This document shows, piece by piece, positions 43,386 to 51,805 of a DNA stretch of 64,000 nucleotides. Below the pieces are notes generated by a model. It was not told the DNA's origin, did not search any database, and saw only the letters and a list, made by a program, of their open reading frames with translations. The position numbers and the translations under genes are program-made. Within the stretch, counting starts at the first letter, position 1. Each line of letters opens with the position of its first letter. The stretch is from JAAYUJ01 sp963698165 (lineage in GTDB: Bacteria > Desulfobacterota > Syntrophobacteria > Syntrophobacterales > Syntrophobacteraceae), in NCBI GenBank assembly GCA_963698165.1, contig CAVOPT010000015.1, forward strand, positions 248,001 to 312,000, in the 5' to 3' direction.

Positions 43386-43592
43386 AGCCGATGCGAAGGA
43401 GTCTGCTGCGGCCTCTTATAGGCAGTTGGCGTTGCCATCCCCCAACTATCGGGGAACTCTAAACCCTCAATTGAAAACGGGTAGTGCCACAGTCGATATT
43501 TGCAGCTGTATCTTGTTGTTGTTCCAAAAGAAGTTCAAAATTATTGTTGATGATCAGCCTGACACGGTCAACTCCCACGCACTTTACCTGTC

Positions 43593-46500
43593 TTACAGTG
43601 GATCATGGACATTCCCCTCGTGGAGATACTTCTGACGTTCCTCAGTCGTTAAGGGACGTCTAACCCTTTTCTTGGCCCAATCTATCAGCTCTCCAACATC
43701 CATTGGCGATAAATGAAAAGTCTTGTCAGAACTCGCCGTGGCTATGAGTTTGCCGTCCGGAGAGAAGGCAACGTCATTAACAACCCCATTATGAACAGAC
43801 AATGTCAGCAATTCCTTAGCTTCCTTATCCGGTGAAAAATTCCATATTTTGACAGTCGTATCTCCACTGGCGGTTGCCAATCGTTTTCCATCCTGACTGA
43901 AGGCAACCCTGTTCACATATTTGCTATGGCCGGGCAACGTTTGTAGTTCTTGGCGCGAAGCAACATCATGGATCCGCGCTGGCGGAAGACTGCTAGCACT
44001 GACTAGACTTGTCCCATCAGGGCTGAAGGCAATGGAAATCAATTTGTTCTCATCACGGGAACGGGAAATCGCAGGCAATTCCTCCCTCCCGTCAGCGTCC
44101 CATAGTTTTACCGTCCCATCCCAGCCTGCAGAGGCCAATCTGCCACCCTGACCGAAAGAAACTGCGAAAACCTCTTGATCGTGGGGAAGTGCGAAAAGCA
44201 ACCGACGCGTGGTAAGATCCCAAACCCTGGCGTTATGGTCCTCACAGGCCGTAGCGAGCCGTGTCTCTTCCAGATTAAAGGCTATGTCGCGCACGTGACC
44301 ACCATGAACAAAAGGGGGCCACACTTGCTCGCCGGAATCCACGTCCCAGATCCTTGCCGTTTTATCGAAACTTGCCGTACCCAGGTACCTGCCGCTCGGA
44401 CTGAAAGCAAGTCTGTAGACTGTGTCGGTATGGCCAAGCAAAGACCGGGCGAATACGGCCTGTTCTGATTCTATATTCCACAATTTCACTGTCTTGTCCC
44501 CACTAGCCGTGCCAAGAAGTTTACCATCCGGGCTGAAAGCAACACTGTAGATTGCATCGGCATGGGCATTAACGTTCCAAAGTTTCACTGTGCCATCGTG
44601 GCTTGCCGTAGCTAGGCGCATGCCGACTGGGCTGAAGGCAATACCATCGATCCAATGGGTATGTCCCGAGAGGGTGAACAGAAGTTGACCGGAAGCAGCA
44701 TCCCAGACCCTGGCTTCATTGTCAGCACCTGCAGTAGCCAGACGAGTGCCGTCTGGGCTGAAGGCAATGTCCCTCACTTGCTCTCCATGGCCAAGCAAAC
44801 TAATCAGTCTCTGACCAGTCGCTGTATCCAATATGGTCGCCGTCTTATCCCGGTTCGCTGTGGCGCAAAGCTTTCCATCGGGACTGAAGGCAACAGCATT
44901 CACCAGACCGGGGAAGGGGGAAAACAGGGCACGCCTTTCAGATAGGTCAAACACTTCAGAGGAAGATTCAGGATCGACACTGGCAGTTGCGATGCGCTTT
45001 CCCTCCTGACTGAATGTTAAACCTTCGATTCGCCGCCCTCTGACCGGCAAGATAAATGCTTCACTGGCGGAGGCGACGTCCCAGAAAGTTATGGTATCGG
45101 CCCCTTTTGCTGCAAGGACGAGAAATTCACCCTCTGGGCTAAAGCGCATGGCAGTGATCTCTTCTACCTCCTTAATCGGCCATGAAATCAATTCACTGCC
45201 TGTGTCGGTTTCAAATAGCCGAATGATGTGCACGTCGCCATCCTTACATATGGCCGCTAGTCGGGTACAATCCGGGCTAAAGACAGCCAGCCTGTCCTCG
45301 CCGTGACAACCTTGGGGCATGGTTATCTCTTTAGGTTTAAGAGAGGCCGTGTCCCAAAGTCTGGCTTTATTGCGATGGCTTAGTGTGGCTAAGCCGGCGC
45401 CATCAGGGGTAAAGAAAACTCTACGTGGTGGGTCTCTTGCGTCGTGGCATGTGAGGGTAACTTCGTGCAGCGATGGTCGCAATGCACGACGCAAGGCGTC
45501 ACTCGCCTCCCCAGTCACCTTCTTGTCAATGGAGTAGGTCAAAGAAGCAGCGTGGAAGCCCAACAGCAAGGCAAGTTCAGGATCTTTCTCCAGGTTGTTG
45601 ATCGCAGCCGCTGCCAGAGCGCTCGATAAAACAAGTCGCTTCTTTTCTGCCTCCATAGCAATCAGCACCGTCATCATCAACCACATCAGCCGATTGTTAG
45701 CTTCCCTTTGCTCTTGAGCCGCCTTTTCAGCCGCTTTTCGCTCGGCTTTTTCCCGTTCCTTGATCTGCAGATAGTTGGCTCTCCACTCAAGAATGGCATC
45801 GGAGAGCAAGTCATGATAGATTTCATAAGCAGCCTCGGGTGGTCCCTCGCCCGGGCTTGCAACAACACGCAAGATGCGGCTATCGGAGTCGGACAGTGAT
45901 TTGAGAACCGAAGGCACGTAGGTTGCCAGAGGCCCGGCCCATTGAGTCAGGTTGCCGGAGCTGCAGGCGACCTTACTACCTGAAGGCGTCACCAGCCGAT
46001 CAAACAATTTCGAGCAGACCTCCTTCTCATCCTCATCGAGCTTGTGCATTACCCCGCCCAAATGGGTTCGTACGATCTCCTTCGCGCCCTTCAGGCGCTT
46101 CAGCGTTTCTAGACGAAGCACCCGGGAGTTGGCACGCATTTCTTGGTTCCATAGTCGCTCCATGACCATCTGCAAAAAGGGCGCCTCGATCTGACCGGCG
46201 CGATGACGAAACGGTGCCTGTCCACTACCAGTCAGTTGACCGAGTCTCACTTTCCCGGCCTGCACTTGCTCTATGACCTCGTTGATCAACTCATCTTGAA
46301 TGGTCACGGGCCCTTCAGTTGTCGGGTAATGTTGGTTATAAACCGCCAGGGGTTCTCGAATTGCGTCGGCGGCATCTTTGGCATTGAGATGTTCAAGGCG
46401 CAGGGTATTATTCAACAAGATCCGAATATGCGCCTGAAAACGGTCCAGCTTGGCGAGCCCTTCTTCGCGCAAAGTGATGAGGAAACCCGTATCTATCTCT

Positions 46501-46991
46501 TCTCGATTGACAGCTCGGGCAAATTCTGCATCAAAAGTGTTCGCCGTTTCTGCTTCAGGATGGTAGAGAAAATACTCCTCAAATTGGTCAAACAGAATCA
46601 GGATGGAGCCTCCAAACTTCTGTGCAGCCACGCAAAGGAATTCGTCGAAGGGGAGTGACATGTCCAAATGGAGCGGTTTTTGCCTAAACCCTTTTACTGC
46701 CTTAAGACATTCAGATTTTAGCGAATGAAGAAAGGAAGCTTCCTGCCAGTTGCGGAATACGACGACTGCCGTGCGAGGTTGTTCGCGCAAATAGGGCACT
46801 ACGCCAGCCAACAAGACAGAAGTCTTGCCAACACCACTGGCGCCATAGAGAATGGTCAAGCGCGCAGCGTAAAGGTTTGTCGCGATTATTCGCTTGTCTC
46901 GTTCACGCCCAAAGAAATATTGACGGTCATCTTCCGTATACGGCTGCAACCCGACATAGGGACAGAAGTGTTTTATTCCAACCATGGTCAT
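43593..46991 (-). CDS. STAND NTPase (nSTAND1-like) with C-terminal WD40 propeller repeats
   Basis: A 1132-residue protein. The first 30 residues PYVGLQPYTEDDRQYFFGRE are the entry signature of the nSTAND1 class. Walker A is GASGVGKT (50-57) and Walker B LILFDQFEE (131-139). A helical region with a charged coiled coil (about 405-440) and a hydrophobic segment (RLMWLMMTVLIAME) leads to about 13 WD40 repeats (roughly 505-1105), with VAFSPDGKLLGTASGDKTVK as a typical unit. STAND proteins are signal switches that oligomerise when the sensor part binds a ligand. The WD40 array is the likely sensor and the coupled SIR2 gene the likely effector. The start overlaps the SIR2 stop (ATGA). Confidence 0.88.
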   Translation of the reverse strand: MTMVGIKHFCPYVGLQPYTEDDRQYFFGRERDKRIIATNLYAARLTILYGASGVGKTSVLLAGVVPYLREQPRTAVVVFRNWQEASFLHSLKSECLKAVKGFRQKPLHLDMSLPFDEFLCVAAQKFGGSILILFDQFEEYFLYHPEAETANTFDAEFARAVNREEIDTGFLITLREEGLAKLDRFQAHIRILLNNTLRLEHLNAKDAADAIREPLAVYNQHYPTTEGPVTIQDELINEVIEQVQAGKVRLGQLTGSGQAPFRHRAGQIEAPFLQMVMERLWNQEMRANSRVLRLETLKRLKGAKEIVRTHLGGVMHKLDEDEKEVCSKLFDRLVTPSGSKVACSSGNLTQWAGPLATYVPSVLKSLSDSDSRILRVVASPGEGPPEAAYEIYHDLLSDAILEWRANYLQIKEREKAERKAAEKAAQEQREANNRLMWLMMTVLIAMEAEKKRLVLSSALAAAAINNLEKDPELALLLGFHAASLTYSIDKKVTGEASDALRRALRPSLHEVTLTCHDARDPPRRVFFTPDGAGLATLSHRNKARLWDTASLKPKEITMPQGCHGEDRLAVFSPDCTRLAAICKDGDVHIIRLFETDTGSELISWPIKEVEEITAMRFSPEGEFLVLAAKGADTITFWDVASASEAFILPVRGRRIEGLTFSQEGKRIATASVDPESSSEVFDLSERRALFSPFPGLVNAVAFSPDGKLCATANRDKTATILDTATGQRLISLLGHGEQVRDIAFSPDGTRLATAGADNEARVWDAASGQLLFTLSGHTHWIDGIAFSPVGMRLATASHDGTVKLWNVNAHADAIYSVAFSPDGKLLGTASGDKTVKLWNIESEQAVFARSLLGHTDTVYRLAFSPSGRYLGTASFDKTARIWDVDSGEQVWPPFVHGGHVRDIAFNLEETRLATACEDHNARVWDLTTRRLLFALPHDQEVFAVSFGQGGRLASAGWDGTVKLWDADGREELPAISRSRDENKLISIAFSPDGTSLVSASSLPPARIHDVASRQELQTLPGHSKYVNRVAFSQDGKRLATASGDTTVKIWNFSPDKEAKELLTLSVHNGVVNDVAFSPDGKLIATASSDKTFHLSPMDVGELIDWAKKRVRRPLTTEERQKYLHEGNVHDPL

Positions 46992-47971
46992 CCCTTCATG
47001 AGTTTATGAAGTTCCTTGGCAAAGTCTTCGACCGTAACATTGTAGATATCGACCCCGCGTTTGGCCCACAATTTCTGTTCCAGCTCGGAAGGGTTATGCT
47101 GAATTGCCCAGTATGGTGATTGGCATTCCTTATGGGCAGTGGCGGCCAAGTATTTTTGAAAGTGATTGCTGAGATTCTTCAGCACGACACGCAGATTCCA
47201 ATCCCTGAGGCTGTAGCCGAGAAACAGAAAGCTGCGGCAGCGGAAATGCTTGAAAAATAGGGCAGGAATTGCTGTGTTGGTCGTCATGCGAGAGAGAAAT
47301 TCAACATAATCCTCTTCAGTAATCACAAAATTGTCCCACTTCTCCTCCTCGGGCATAATCGTCCCATGCATCTTATAGATGACCGTGGTTTGCTCCAAAT
47401 CGATATCGAGTCTATTGGGCTTTTCCACCTTTGGCTCCAAGGCGCCGTGTGGCCACCACAGAACTGCATTGGTTTTCTCTTTTTGGTCTGCAGAATAGAT
47501 GACAAGATCATAGGGTTTGCCCTTGGCTCGAAACGCCTCCTCGACAAGAACATCATAGTTGGTGACGACGATAACAAGAGGTGTTGGCACATCTGCCAGG
47601 AGTTTATGCACAGAGCCACTCTCATAGTGACGTTCTAAAACCTTTCGCAGGCGCTTGCGCAGCCTTGGGCGACCAGCTGAGTCCTCATAGTAGGAAGAGA
47701 CTTTAGCCAGATCATCGCGATCATGGGGCTCAGAGGCTGGGAATGCAGCCTTTTTCGCCAGATAATGGGCCAACTCCACACCACTGGGCAGGAATAAGGA
47801 GCTCTCATAGTCCCATTCACTATCCGGGGCACGCCCGACCAAAGAGGCACCAGCCCCCAAAAAAGGCACGACATTACCTTCCATCAAACCGTCCCAAATG
47901 ATGCCATATGGTGGTTCCACTGCGGGCTCCCTCCTTTCTTCTTGTTCCACTGCAGCCTTATTGGAATACAT
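46988..47971 (-). CDS. SIR2-like NADase-type effector
   Basis: A 327-residue SIR2-fold protein (SIR2_2-like). The NAD-binding loop is NVVPFLGAGASLVG (about 33-46), the catalytic-site Asn and Asp lie in VTNYDVLVEEAF (138 and 140), and the catalytic His is in YKMHGTIMPEEE (about 202). FLFLGYSLRDWNLR is the conserved C-terminal Rossmann strand. In bacterial defence, such domains destroy NAD to stop phage growth. Its TGA overlaps the STAND gene ATG. I chose the ATG at 47971 because upstream frame has no family-like sequence. A promoter with TATACT (minus strand, 48015-48020) and a weak TCGCCA 17 bases away is plausible, just inside the insertion-sequence edge. Confidence 0.87.
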   Translation of the reverse strand: MYSNKAAVEQEERREPAVEPPYGIIWDGLMEGNVVPFLGAGASLVGRAPDSEWDYESSLFLPSGVELAHYLAKKAAFPASEPHDRDDLAKVSSYYEDSAGRPRLRKRLRKVLERHYESGSVHKLLADVPTPLVIVVTNYDVLVEEAFRAKGKPYDLVIYSADQKEKTNAVLWWPHGALEPKVEKPNRLDIDLEQTTVIYKMHGTIMPEEEKWDNFVITEEDYVEFLSRMTTNTAIPALFFKHFRCRSFLFLGYSLRDWNLRVVLKNLSNHFQKYLAATAHKECQSPYWAIQHNPSELEQKLWAKRGVDIYNVTVEDFAKELHKLMKG

Positions 47972-48056
47972 TAGAATGCCTGAATCTATATCTGAATCGG
48001 TCGCTTTTGTTTTCAGTATATACAAAGCAATTCCCGGTGGCGATACAAACTGAAAT

Positions 48057-49731
48057 GGGTGCGGCTCTTTTGGAACAACGCCCCTGCAGTGACCTATTGT
48101 CATGCTGCGCAAGCGAAATCGTTGCCTGAGCAGTGATTGCGTTGATGCTCTCGCGTTTGGTGAAATGTCCAGTAGGCGTCAAAGTCACCGCTGGATCGCA
48201 GGGAACGAATCCTGAGCACTGCCTCTGCTCTTTTCAACCGCCACCGTGCACCAGTTCGGTCCATGCGATCCTTGATCAAATGCCTGCAGGCGCCCTCGAT
48301 GACCCCGGTGGCGATGGGGAGACCTTCTGACAGGTATTGGTCATATTCCAACATGGGTGCGTATTTTTCAAGGTAGTCGGCGCACTTGTCTACTGCCTTG
48401 CGTTTGTCGGAGCTCAACTGGTGAAGGGTGGCGCCTTGGCGCAATCCGTGGGCCACATCGGTGGCCTCTCCCTGCAAGATCTTGAGAGCCCGTTCAGCCA
48501 CCCAGTTCTCGGACTCAACGCTTCCAACGGCATGGAAGCCATAGGCCGCCTTCCACAGGTATTCCAGAACATGGATGAAATCCAGGATAAGGGACACATC
48601 CGGTCGATACCGACGAATCAAGCCAAGGACGAGATCGAGTTGTTTCTCGCCTCCGTCAACCAGGATCGCCCAAGGGCGCTTCATTTCCGGATCACGCCGC
48701 AGCGCTTCCTGAAACATATCCTGGATGACATCCTCCGGTTCCCGCTCCACACTGGCCCAGACCCGTTTATTTGTGGCTCGGGGACGCGCAGACCTGCCCT
48801 CATCCGGACACAGCCCCATGATCTCCTCGGGGCTGCGCTCATGAGCCTCGATGTCATAGACGGCCGCAACTGTTGCCATGCGTTTACGATTGAGTTTCTC
48901 TCCGGGATTGAGCCGGGCGCCAGGTCGGCGCACGGACTCTTCCGCGGCTTTGCGCGTGGCGGGTCGAAGGTCCTCGTTGCGCATGACTATCCCTTTTTGA
49001 TCGACACTCATCACCAGAATATCCGACGTCTGCCGGGGTTCATCAGCCTTCCCGCCCGAGTAGAACGCATCAAAATCCTGTGCGGAGAGAACCGCGATCT
49101 CCTCCAGTTGCCGTTTAGGAACCTTTCCCCCCGTTGTCTTGCCGATATTGGCCACTGCTTCATCAAACGAATTCACGGCCGCTTCGTCCGCCACTCGACG
49201 TCTCAGTCCATGGGAGTAATGATCCTTGGAAAGATTGAGCTCCGCATCCAACGGAAACACGCTGCGCGTGCCGGCGCCACTGTATCCTTTCCGCCGTATC
49301 GTCACCTCACCGAAGAGGGTCATCAAAAGACGTTCACAATTCAGCCTGCAATGAGTCAGAGGAGCGCCATCGGGACTGGTCACATCATGCCTTCGTGGTT
49401 CCCGGATGGCTCGAAGATCAAAGTATCCCTGCATCAGGCATCGCAGCAATTCGGTTCCCTCTCTGAAAATCAGAGCTTCAATTTGCCCATGCTCCATCTG
49501 CCCGGCTATCTCACAGCTAAGCCGGCAGATAATGGACTCGAACCGCTCACAAGCCGAACCGAATACCTCGCTCTCCATCGGATATGCGGGAATCATCAAG
49601 GGGGCCTCCTTGGGTTATGGGTTCCCGAGTTACATTCCCATAACGGAGGCCAAATGTCCAGGCCCTTGATGTTTCAACGATAATCACGGAGAGCGCCGCT
49701 TTTCAGCCGTCGTTGCAGAAGAGCCGCACCC
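48057..49731. mobile_element. complete ISKra4-type insertion sequence, 1675 bp, with 9-bp target duplication
   Basis: Terminal inverted repeats start GGGTGCGGCTCTT at both ends and match in about 22 of 25 positions. The element is flanked by the perfect direct repeat AACTGAAAT at 48048-48056 and 49732-49740, a target-site duplication, so the boundaries are precise. One transposase gene fills it on the minus strand. Intact ends, an intact transposase and an exact duplication indicate recent insertion. It landed about 77 bases upstream of the SIR2 start codon. Confidence 0.9.
48100..49596 (-). CDS. ISKra4 family transposase
   Basis: A 498-residue transposase. The central part shows VMSVDQKGIVMR, WAILVDGGEKQLDLV and DVSLILDFIHVLEYLWKAAY, with the catalytic acidic residues of the DDE type, and the C-terminal GVIEGACRHLIKDRMDRTGA is the conserved end with the last Glu. 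An N-terminal region with Cys (CRLSCEIAG) and RLNCERLLMTLFG precedes. This pattern is typical of ISKra4-like elements. No frameshift is seen. AAGGAGG lies before the ATG at 49596. Confidence 0.88.
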   Translation of the reverse strand: MIPAYPMESEVFGSACERFESIICRLSCEIAGQMEHGQIEALIFREGTELLRCLMQGYFDLRAIREPRRHDVTSPDGAPLTHCRLNCERLLMTLFGEVTIRRKGYSGAGTRSVFPLDAELNLSKDHYSHGLRRRVADEAAVNSFDEAVANIGKTTGGKVPKRQLEEIAVLSAQDFDAFYSGGKADEPRQTSDILVMSVDQKGIVMRNEDLRPATRKAAEESVRRPGARLNPGEKLNRKRMATVAAVYDIEAHERSPEEIMGLCPDEGRSARPRATNKRVWASVEREPEDVIQDMFQEALRRDPEMKRPWAILVDGGEKQLDLVLGLIRRYRPDVSLILDFIHVLEYLWKAAYGFHAVGSVESENWVAERALKILQGEATDVAHGLRQGATLHQLSSDKRKAVDKCADYLEKYAPMLEYDQYLSEGLPIATGVIEGACRHLIKDRMDRTGARWRLKRAEAVLRIRSLRSSGDFDAYWTFHQTREHQRNHCSGNDFACAA

Positions 49732-49780
49732 AACTGAAATGATCAGTCAAAAGCGTCGTCAGACATGAGCTGAGGCATAA

Positions 49781-49945
49781 TGTACCCGAAAAACTGGACA
49801 ACTCATTAAAATGTAATCTGGCCCTAGTCCGTTGTAAAGCGACAGCTTGAGGAGGACTGGGATGAAGGATCATCGGAAGGGCTTTGGTGGAGAATTCAAG
49901 ACGAAGGTCGCATTAATCCGAAGTTCCATCAATAAGCGCGCGTAA
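49781..49945 (+). pseudogene. 5' remnant of an IS3-family element
   Basis: TGTACCCGAAAAACTGGACA at 49781 resembles an IS3-group terminal repeat. Downstream, GAGGAGG precedes an ATG at 49862 encoding MKDHRKGFGGEFKTKVALI, like the start of OrfA helix-turn-helix proteins. The frame stops after 27 codons, and nothing else of the element remains. It lies just outside the ISKra4 target duplication. Confidence 0.55.
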
Positions 49946-49993
49946 TATAACGATATGGCTCAAAAATCGAATAACGATCATGACCGTTACTGT

Positions 49994-51010
49994 CTACAAT
50001 ACCAGTTTGATGCCGAGAAGATCCAGTGCCCGCTGTTGCAGGGTGGTCGGGTTTGTGACCATTTCACACCTCACGGGTTTGTGGTTGATCCGTTTGACCT
50101 CTACCGTGTTCTTGGCAATGGCGGCGAGATCCGCGAGCAGGGTGCGGAAGCTGTGAACGGGCAAGGCATCGTCGGTCAGTTTGGCTCTTGCTTTCCCCTT
50201 GGCGGCTTCGGAGCGCTGGCCGGGGCGACCATGCTTGGGCGGCTCTTGGCATCGTCGGCCAGGTCGTGATCATCGAAAAGGATCGGCGCCAGGGCGTTGC
50301 GCATGTGCCATTCCACTTAGTAGGCCAGTATGCACAGGAAGACTGAGCCCTCACCCGTTGGGCCAGGCGATGATGGAGCGGTCGGATCTTGAGGTCGATG
50401 CTCTTCAAGCTTTGAACCGCCCGCTCTAGCTGGCTGAGGCTCTTCTAGGCCCCCACGGTTTCGTTGGTATCCTGGTATCCAGGACCTGTTTCGGGACACT
50501 GGTGTGGATCACGTAATTGCCGTCGAGTGCCGCCTCCTGCGCAATGGAGGAGGCGTCTCTTTGGTAGGAGAAGCTCTCCTCTTCGATGGAGATGACAAAA
50601 TGCTAGGCCATCTTGAACCTGCCAGTGACTTTGCCAACCCGCAGTCCGATATTCTCCTTGCCTTTGAGGCGCCTCTTGGAGCCCGATGTGGCGAGCTTGG
50701 ATTGCGGATCGATGACCCGAGCGACGATCAAGCCCAATATCAACGAGAGCTCTCGGCTCTTTTCCGAGGAGCTGATTTGATCGAGGCCGGTCTTGATGAG
50801 CGGCCCCAGTGCAGCGGCGACATGCCTGTGGGGCAGAGTGCGCAGGACTTCGAGGAGGGATTCCTCGAAGCTCTCCAAGGCGTCTCCTCCGCGAAGCAGG
50901 ATGCGAAGCTGGTCGATGATGTCCGGTGGCAGCTTCGAGAGGTTGGCCAGAGTGCGTTTTTTCTTGTGGCAGCGATTCTTCAGGAGATCTTGGATCTTGT
51001 GTTTCGGTCA
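49994..51010 (-). pseudogene. decayed IS1634-family transposase
   Basis: Pieces in several frames add up to an IS1634-like transposase on the minus strand. An N-terminal part has LPHRHVAAALGPLIKTGLDQ and ILGLIVARVIDPQSKLATSG (50603-50878), a middle part has IAQEAALDGNYVIHTSVPKQ, a later part has LKSIDLKIRPLHHRLAQRVR, and the end is NPTTLQQRALDLLGIKLVL. Several stops and frame changes separate them. Its upstream end runs against the endonuclease V gene, which it may have shortened or extended. Confidence 0.75.
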
Positions 51011-51709
51011 TGTGACGGGATGCACGGCCACAAGGCTCCGCCGCAGTTCCGTGGCGAGGCTGTGTGCTTTCCGGATGGGCTCGGGCAGGCGAAAGCGCCC
51101 CAGACATCTCCGCACCAGCTCCGTTGAAGATTTCACATCCGATAGATGGCCCGGTGAAATGAAGATGGGTTTGACATGGTCCCGGGAGCGATAGACGGTT
51201 CCCACCACCTCTCCCTTCAGCATCAACGGAACCGAAGCCCCTTTCCCCGGCGGAAGCGGTTCATGTTCTCCGCATAATCTCTTCTTTGCACACCCCACCG
51301 TAGGTATTCCCAAGCAAAGGCCCAGGTGCGATGCAAGCCCGAATCGCCTGGGGTGAGCCATTCCCTGCCCGTCACAGAGAAGCACGTCGGGGGGCTCTTT
51401 CAATTGCCCGAATGCGTCTAACAGCACCGGCACTTCGCGGAAGGAAAGGAGCCCCGGAATGTAGGGGAATCGGATGGACGCAGTGACCTGGGCGATCTCC
51501 AGGAGATGCAGCTCAGGCCATCGGAAGGTGGCCACCACAGCCGCCAGTTGATTGGTGGAGGAGGCATACCCGATGTCTGCCGCGCCAAGGGTTTGGAAGT
51601 CCATGGTCATGGGGGTGAGCCGGATTTTCAGGACAAGCTCGAGTTGCTTGGTTATCGCCTCCTGCGGCGACAGATCCCAGCGGTGGGTGAGGTTCAAGGG
51701 ATTCGGCAT
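51008..51709 (-). CDS. nfi: endonuclease V (deoxyinosine 3'-endonuclease)
   Basis: A 233-residue endonuclease V, which nicks DNA at the second phosphodiester bond 3' to deoxyinosine (and RNA at inosine in some members). Active-site segments are GAADIGYASS (first Asp), YIPGLLSFREVPVLLDAF (Glu) and DVLLCDGQGMAHPRRFGLAS (second Asp), then TVGCAKKRLCG. Length is normal. The last codons meet the decayed transposase, so the natural C-terminus may have been altered (ends RRSLVAVHPVT). The gene ends within three bases of the transposase remnant and lies 96 bases downstream of nrdJ on the same strand. Confidence 0.9.
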   Translation of the reverse strand: MPNPLNLTHRWDLSPQEAITKQLELVLKIRLTPMTMDFQTLGAADIGYASSTNQLAAVVATFRWPELHLLEIAQVTASIRFPYIPGLLSFREVPVLLDAFGQLKEPPDVLLCDGQGMAHPRRFGLASHLGLCLGIPTVGCAKKRLCGEHEPLPPGKGASVPLMLKGEVVGTVYRSRDHVKPIFISPGHLSDVKSSTELVRRCLGRFRLPEPIRKAHSLATELRRSLVAVHPVT

Positions 51710-51805
51710 CAGTCGATCCGACGAAAAAGGGCGATTTCCCCTGACTCGTGCAATCGGGCCAGGGGAGATCGCCCATGGAAAGGCGAACCGGGTGCTGGTC
51801 CACTC

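Noticed and set aside
43700..45500. Periodic near-repeats suggesting a tandem DNA repeat
   Set aside because: They are the coding sequence of successive WD40 units, diverged at the DNA level.
50504..51127. A 207-codon plus-strand frame across the IS remnant
   Set aside because: Antisense to IS1634-like transposase pieces with recognisable sequence on the minus strand.
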